DNA of 37,220 nucleotides from Spraguea lophii (Eukaryota; Microsporidia; Spragueidae): NCBI GenBank assembly GCA_001887945.1, contig LDOQ01000228.1, positions 1 to 37,220 of the forward strand, read 5' to 3'. Shown piece by piece: positions 31,051 to 37,220 of this stretch (position 1 is its first letter; each line of letters starts with the position of its first letter). The notes under the pieces were generated by a model. It saw only the letters and a program-made list of their open reading frames with translations, ran no database searches and was not told where the DNA came from. The position numbers and the translations under genes were made by a program.

Positions 31051-33039
31051 ACTATTAATGATAAACAACGATATTATTATAATAATTAGTATTTTAAAAG
31101 AAATAGTTATATTATATATGTTATAATATATATTATAAATTAAAATAAATATAAGTGTATAGAAATTAATAAATATTATAAATTTTAAAAATTAATATGG
31201 CTGGTTTATTATTTAAAGTTATATTTACTATTATGCGAAGAAATTTTTTATCCCTTGTTCCATACCAATTATTATGATTTTAATAAAAAGTAATTTAATA
31301 ATAAAATACAAAGTAAATAAAGATAAATAATATTATTATAGTACCAGCAAATATAAATATAGTATTTTTAAAAAATAAATTTTCTATTATTCTCTACTAT
31401 ATATAAAAATTCACCTGGCCCAGTAGTCGTGGAGTGTAGAGGATATTATATTATTATTTATTAATTCTAAGAGTTTAATTGAACATTAATATAAAATACT
31501 ATTTATAAAGAGTTTAAATAATAATAAATATTCTTTATAAAGTTTTATCATATATAAATAACTTTTTATTTTAATTATTTTTTTATATTTAATAAATGTT
31601 TATACAACTATTATAGGTAATAGAAAAATAAATACAACATATAAAAATAGATGGTCGAATAAGAGAAAGATCATATTCAGTGTAACAATAGAAATATTCA
31701 ATATTAAAAAATAGGTTGAAGATTTAACAATTGAAAATTAATACAATTAAATTTAATTTTTAAAAGACTTTGTCGAAATTTATATACGAAAGAATTACAG
31801 TTTAAACATTTCACAATTATCTGAAAATATTAGTTACATATATTTTAAATTACAATAATATATATATTATTATCTCGTATTGATGAAGTATAAAGTATTA
31901 TACATAGTTTTTTAACAGGTTAAAATATTTATATCCATTTAAAATTATTATCATGAGTGTAAATAATTATTATATTTAAAATTATACTACTTATAATAAT
32001 AAAAAATAAATTTATAAAAGTTAGAAAATAACATGTTTATAATATCATATTAAAGCTAATTATTAAATTATCTTTGTCATATTTTTATCTACTTTTCATA
32101 TTCTTACTACAACCCTAATTATTATTTTACTTATAATAAAAATATATACTGATACTGTAATATAATATATAATCACTTATAATAGACAAACAACGTATGA
32201 TATATTTATTGAATTATAGAATTTATAAATTACATCGATATATAAGTTACGGTTAGGTTAAATCATTATGTTTATTAAATAGTAATATAACATTATTATA
32301 AAACTTTATGATATAAATATGTTTTAGTTATAAATTTATTTTTTACTTTTACTCAAGATTAAACTCTTTACTATCTTTATATAACAAGATAACATTATTT
32401 ACCACGAGAAAGTTTTTAATGAAATTGTTTAGGTTGTGTTAGATACTACATCATTTCCTGTGTAGTTTACATAAACTAACCCTAACATTTATAATTATAG
32501 GTAATATATATAAATATATTACAAAATAAGGTAAAAATAAACATTTAGAAGTTAGATAAAATATTATAAATTTTTTAAAATAGCATGTTTATTTTATTAT
32601 TTAACGCTATACGTAACATTATTTGAACAACATTTTTATAATATTTTTCATTTACTATTACAATACCGACTATTATTATAATTCTGATAAAAAATAATTA
32701 TACAATTAAAATATAATAGATAAAGATAAATAACCTACTCATAATCAATTCAGCATATAAAAATAACATTTTTAAAAAGTTAATATCTTCATGTTCTATT
32801 TCTACTATATATAAGAAACAAAAAATATTTTTATTACAATATAGAATTTATAAATTCCAATATTTTGTAATTATCATTTATATACAAAATACATATTATA
32901 ATATTGGACACACTTTTATACAAGTAAAGCATTAGGGTTACAGTTTCTTTTTTTGAAAGTAATTTTAGTAAAATATTAACTGTATTTAAGATTCTTTAGA
33001 TGCTATGATATAGAATTAAAGAAACTGGTATAAAATTAG
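31051..33039. other. AT-rich region without genes
   Basis: No gene recognised. It contains the SINE head scrap at 31411-31442 and short direct and inverted words around GGTTAGGTTA (32249-32260) and AACCCTAAC (32480s), which are too short to be telomeric arrays. Confidence 0.55.
31411..31442 (+). mobile_element. 5' fragment of the tRNA-derived SINE
   Basis: CACCTGGCCCAGTAGTCGTG, followed by GAGTG, matches the tRNA-like heads of the SINEs at 9813 and 12158 read on their own strand, including the A box (TGGCCCAGTAGT). The match stops within about 30 bases and no B box or body follows. It stands out as a short GC-rich island. Confidence 0.6.
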
Positions 33040-33205
33040 TTAAGAAAATATTTTACCATAATATACCATAGGATTACAAAACTAGATGAAAATTTTGAAT
33101 ATATTACAGGTGACGAGGAAGAAGATTATACCCAAATAAATAATGAAGATACGTATTTACTATTGAATTAATAGAATTTATTTATGAAGAACCTGGAATA
33201 AATTA
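33040..33205 (+). pseudogene. C-terminal fragment of a third LRR-NEL-like gene
   Basis: Plus-strand frame reads ENFEYITGDEEEDYTQINNE then DTYLLLN and a stop at about 33170. It parallels NVFEYIDDEDYFQINDDGAH then ILLK near the C-terminus of LRR protein 2 (residues 846-869) and the same region of protein 1. The nucleotide sequence is similar too (GAAGATTATACCCAAATAAA against GAAGATTATTTTCAAATAAA). The rest of the gene is not recognisable upstream. Confidence 0.5.
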
Positions 33206-33862
33206 ACTTTGATTCCGTTGAAAGGTTTAATTATGGTATATGATCTACATACCATATAAACTTGTTTTCAGAATTTACCTTGAAATGATAAAAAAAGATT
33301 AACACTTTAATGTTTAGAAAGTAATAAATATTACTTTAAGAATTTTGTTTATTTCTTATTATATTTCTAAAGACAATCATATATAATTTTTTAATATATT
33401 GGGTTATTCTTAAATCCAACATTTATCGTGTGTAAATTGAAATTAGTTTGTTGAAAAAAGGAGCTTTGAAATGTATAAACGTCTATTTACTATAACTTAT
33501 ATAATTCAAACGAGAGTGTATGAACCAATGATAAATTAGGATCGAACAAAAATACTAACCTACATAATATATACGTGATTCAAGATTCATACTTTCTTAC
33601 CAATAAAAAGATTATCAATGATATTGGATTTTAGTATTGAAATGGTCTTTTTAGTATGTTCCATAACAGTTGTATACGTACTGGAATAATATTAATGAGT
33701 CAGCATCATGTTGTTGTAAATATCTAAATAATTTTTTAACACCAAAATAACAATGAATTTAAGATAAAAACACGAAAATTATAAAGTATAAATATTAATA
33801 GATGGAACAAAAATGTTATTTTAAATTTTAGTATCAAAATTTATATTTTATCACCACTCTAC
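33206..33862. other. AT-rich region without genes
   Basis: No gene, RNA or repeat recognised. Confidence 0.6.
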
Positions 33863-34419
33863 CTATTTCTCTTGTTTTTCATATTCTTGTCTACAGAAGG
33901 GTGGCCACCATGTATGTGTTTCAGGCACTCCCCTCTCTTCTACAAGACATTTGGCATCATCATAAAAAGGATCGTATTCATAGTATTCCGTATAATAAGC
34001 TTCTTCATTCGAATAGTGTGCATCAAGCATATCATCCCATCCTTTTCCCGTCTCTATCAAATAACTATCCAATTTTTCTATTTTTCTAACAAAATCTTCT
34101 CCTCTATCAGCAAAATTTTCTTTTAAAAAACAATAAGCTGATCTCATGCTTAACACTAATATGCATTTTCACCACAACGCATCATATATTCTTCAAAGTA
34201 CTTTTATTGTTTTTCGATTATATCTGGCAATTTTTTGATATCTTCGTCTTCCTTAAAGTTAACCATATCATGTTTTCCAATCTCGTAGATATATAATAAA
34301 ACTCTAAGAATATCAGAAAACGAACCACGGAACCCATTTTCATCTACATATTCGAAATTTTCAATCGCGGTAATCCATATACGGGCATATTTTTTGTATT
34401 CAGTGTAATATTCATCCAT
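33863..34419 (-). pseudogene. broken acidic, Tyr-rich protein gene of unknown function
   Basis: On the minus strand, CCC sits directly before the ATG at 34419, a textbook microsporidian start. The first frame (34419-34204, 71 aa) begins MDEYYTEYKKYARIWITAIE and is stopped by TAA. The same frame goes on with KYFEEYMMRCGENAY, then stops again. After a one-base shift near 34160 a second frame (to 33863) reads SMRSAYCFLKENFADRGEDF and ends RQEYEKQEK. Together they look like one gene of about 185 codons broken by a nonsense change and a frameshift. Codon composition is clearly coding-like and GC-richer than the flanks. The protein is acidic and Tyr/Glu-rich, with YYTEY in both halves, and shows no signal peptide. 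I do not recognise the family. Plus-strand frames here are shadows. Confidence 0.6.
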
Positions 34420-34422
34420 GGG
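34420..34422 (-). promoter_or_regulatory. CCC microsporidian initiation signal (minus strand)
   Basis: Minus strand reads AATAACCCATG, placing CCC directly against the ATG at 34419, identical in layout to 18346-18351. Confidence 0.6.
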
Positions 34423-35598
34423 TTATTTTTTATTTTATATAAAATTATATTTTGTTTATATATAAAACTAATAGTATATAGATAATTATTATTAAAAGTT
34501 AAAAAAATTAGAAATCAATATCTTTACATTCCTGTTTTAAAGCCAATTGGTGCATTAGTTTTACTGTAATTTTTAAATATTTTTTTATTCTTATTAGTAT
34601 ACTATATAATATAAAATTTAATATTACATAATGTATGATAAAGTGAAATACCGATAATATTAGTATAATTCATTATATAATTATAAACAAGGGTATTTAA
34701 ATAATATTTATTCTATAACAGATCATTATTGTATAATAAATATAAATTATACTCTATTCTATTTTTTATATACATACAATTTAAATACCCTTGTTTAAAA
34801 TTGTTACATTATTATCCAATTAAAATAAAATATTAGTTCATAATACTTATTACACTAAAGTTATATTTTGAATATAATATTTTTTATACCATACATTACA
34901 TTATAAAATATATTTCATATAAATATATTAAATATTATTTATAAAATAAAATAAATAAAGTATAAACATAGACATAGACATTTAACTTATTATAATAATA
35001 TATTTAATTGTACAAGTTTATATATTTATTTTTTAAATGCATTTTCAAATATACATATTAATTTATTCTTTATATAATATATAACATACTTAACACATGT
35101 TAATTTGTTAAATAAAAAAAATAAATTAAATAAATGCTTCTTCTACTTATATATAAAAACATATTAACAAACAATACATTATATTTAAAGGTTTAATAAC
35201 TATATTATACAAGTTTTAATTTTCATTAACTAAATACTTCTAATCAATATTTATTTACTAAAAAAAGACTTTGATTTTTTAGACGTTTTTTTTATAAATA
35301 AATAAAAAATATAGAAAATTAAATAAAAAAACGAATATAAAGATATAATAAACAAAATATATAAATTTTATATTTTTTTATAGAAAATGTCAAATTATTA
35401 TTTTTTCTAGAAAATAAAAGGAATGGTGTTTTTTTAAAATACATAAAAATAAAAATATAAGCAATATAGGTATCAAATTAAATAAAAAACCATAACACGT
35501 AATATTATACAACTTTTTAAAAAACATCAAACTTGTCATTTACCTCTATTTTTTCCCTCCAAACAACTATATAAACAAATTATTTTTTATACCCTACG
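34423..35598. other. AT-rich region without genes
   Basis: No gene recognised. It contains the inverted repeat at 34685-34796. Confidence 0.6.
34685..34796. repeat. inverted repeat (MITE-like or hairpin)
   Basis: AAACAAGGGTATTTAAAT at 34685-34702 is an exact reverse complement of 34779-34796, with a 76-base interior. The presence of GGG and CCC in this AT-rich region makes chance unlikely. No clear target duplication. Confidence 0.6.
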
Positions 35599-35810
35599 TG
35601 TTCTTCTAGAGAGGAGTTATTTTTTTATTACAGTCTTTCCTCGAGCTGGTGCTGAACCTTCCCAGCACTCGACTTATAAACCCCTGTTTTTTAGCAGGAC
35701 TACCGTGCTCGTACGTCTGGGACAACACAGTGCCAGTGACGGGAAAGACTTGTAAAGCTATAGTTACTCGATAGGGTTTTGTAACTGACTCGAGTGTGTC
35801 CGTCGTCACA
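35599..35810 (-). mobile_element. GC-rich LTR-like island (possible retrotransposon LTR)
   Basis: A sharply bounded 212-base island much richer in G/C than its flanks. It starts TGTTCTTC and ends GTCGTCACA, so both strands begin TGT and end ACA as LTRs do. On the minus strand it has TTTATAAG, a possible TATA element, and TAATAAAAAA about 40 bases later, a possible poly-A signal, which suits a small LTR. The purine-rich AGATGGAAG directly precedes it on that strand, as a polypurine tract would. Flanking bases (CTACG and CTTCC) do not match, so a solo LTR with a target duplication is not shown. The minus-strand frame 35606-35809 is probably incidental. Confidence 0.35.
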
Positions 35811-37206
35811 CTTCCATCTGTAATGTAGATGGCTCTCTGAATAAGAAGGATGTCGGGTTAAGTGCAGTTATGTATTATTGTGATAGAAGCGTTGATATTG
35901 AAGGTGGTGTTGAGTTTATACCATATGATTATAAATGTAGAGATGATTCGAGAACAGAATATCCAAATATGCCATAAAATAACAAAGAATAAGAGTATTA
36001 TATATAGAAACAAGCAATATTAAAGATATCACATATTAAGATAATAAATACGATTAACAATATACGTCTTCTCTCTAACAAATGTCTAAAATAAGCCAAT
36101 GTATGATAAATAATATTTTGGTTGTATGTATATAGATAAAAAAAGGAAAAATAGAAAAACCAACAGAAGAAATAAAAAACAACTAGGAAAAGAAGACAAG
36201 AATACATTATAAATATCGATAACACAGATAGTTTAACAACGATAAAATATAAGAAATAATCATGATATCCAGAAATAACAAAATAAATAAGTGATATACG
36301 CTAATATTTGAATATTGAATTGTTGTATTTCCCTGATCTAATAGATTATCTTCAGAGTATAGAAGATGGTAATGAAAGTTTAGTTATTATAAGGAAGTAA
36401 ATAACCTAACCTAATTTAGTAACAATATAGATATTATAGGTAATGATATAATAATAATAGGTGATAGTGATATAAATATTACATGAACTACTAAAGATAA
36501 TAATGTTAATATGAAAGATATTAACAATAAACAGGGTAAAGATACTACTAAATATAGTAAGATTTCAATTAAAAATATAACAGAGGATAGGTTATTATAT
36601 TTCGATAAGAAAATATTTATCCATTTGAAACACTATCAAGAGTTTTTTTTATTCGTAAGATAGAAACCGTGATAAAAATATAAGTATTTATAGTAATATC
36701 AGATGGAAAAGAGGAGATCGATATAATTTTCCTATGGTTGAAGGAAGATGTGATATTATGAAGAAATTAAACACGGCGATATATTAATGCTTCTGTTGAA
36801 TTTAGAGAAGTATTCTAGAATCTATTTCTATAATATTTTATCTATTGAATAGACAGACAAAATAGAAAAGATAAACATAGGAAAAATAAATATACAAGAT
36901 CAATTTGATTTTAAAGTTTTGTAAAGATATAAGTTTTGATGATTGATATTTTCTATTATGCTTTCTATCCAGAAAAGGAATAAATGTTAGAATAAGTTAT
37001 AATATTCTTAAAGAGCTGAACAAATATTGTATGTGTAATATTATATATTTTTTAGACGGGCATGCAATTGATAGATTTAGCTCCATACCACTATTGTTGA
37101 GTAAATATAACGGTACAAAATATAAAGTATATTTATCATCAGATTTGGTACATATACGTGTGTTTGTATTATACCTAGGGCATTTAATTATGATTACCCC
37201 AAGGTA
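35787..37206 (+). pseudogene. decayed plus-strand gene, unknown function
   Basis: A chain of coding-like plus-strand pieces separated by stops and shifts. The pieces are CNVDGSLNKKDVGLSAVMYY (35822-35880) ending EYPNMP at 35976; NIELLYFPDLIDYLQSIEDG (about 36313-36370); a low-complexity Asn/Asp/Ile stretch then NITEDRLLYFDKKIFIHLKH (about 36575-36635); and RKGINVRISYNILKELNKY (about 36975-37030) followed by IYFLDGHAIDRF to about 37206. Order and strand are consistent with one or two decayed genes. It may continue beyond the window. No family recognised. The first piece overlaps the right edge of the LTR-like island. Confidence 0.4.
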
Positions 37207-37220
37207 GCACTATTTAAAAG

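Overview
This is a very AT-rich, gene-poor eukaryotic window, most plausibly from a microsporidian with an expanded genome (Hamiltosporidium-like). The evidence is intron-less genes with CCC or GGG immediately before start codons (the known microsporidian initiation signal), secreted leucine-rich-repeat (LRR) proteins, and many decayed Merlin and IS630-type DNA transposons. The species is inferred, not proven. No rRNA gene, functional tRNA gene or CRISPR array was seen.

Layout. Bases 1-12,160 are a transposon graveyard. They hold two decayed IS630/Tc1-mariner-type transposases (about 60-801 and 3690-4690), a short Merlin element with complete inverted ends and a perfect 9-bp target duplication (5497-6389), and three further Merlin transposase relics (6610-8530). 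A tRNA-derived SINE at 9307-9813 has a perfect 14-bp target duplication and interrupts a decayed reading frame. An older SINE copy lies at 11682-12158.

Bases 12,800-30,860 hold the conserved genes, two families alternating on the plus strand: secreted protein A (12815-13618), LRR protein 1 (18349-21037, broken by one base in an A7 run), secreted protein B, a paralogue of A (22806-23705), and LRR protein 2 (28146-30854, intact, 902 aa). A C-terminal scrap of a third LRR copy lies near 33040-33205. The alternating order suggests duplication of an A+LRR unit, with Merlin debris between.

The most striking observation is the C-terminal half of both LRR proteins. It looks like the NEL-type (IpaH/SspH) E3 ubiquitin ligase domain of bacterial effectors: a Cys-x-Asp motif (Cys705 of LRR protein 2) conserved in both paralogues, a helical context, and about 197 residues after the Cys, close to the 208 in bacterial members. 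With an N-terminal signal peptide and an LRR substrate-binding region, these would be secreted LRR-E3 ligases, possibly host-directed effectors.

Bases 31,000-37,220 are AT-rich and hold a 5' SINE scrap (31411-31442), a decayed minus-strand gene with a perfect CCC-ATG start (33863-34419), two inverted-repeat or AT-rich non-coding blocks, a GC-rich LTR-like island (35599-35810) and a decayed plus-strand gene of unknown function (35787-37206).
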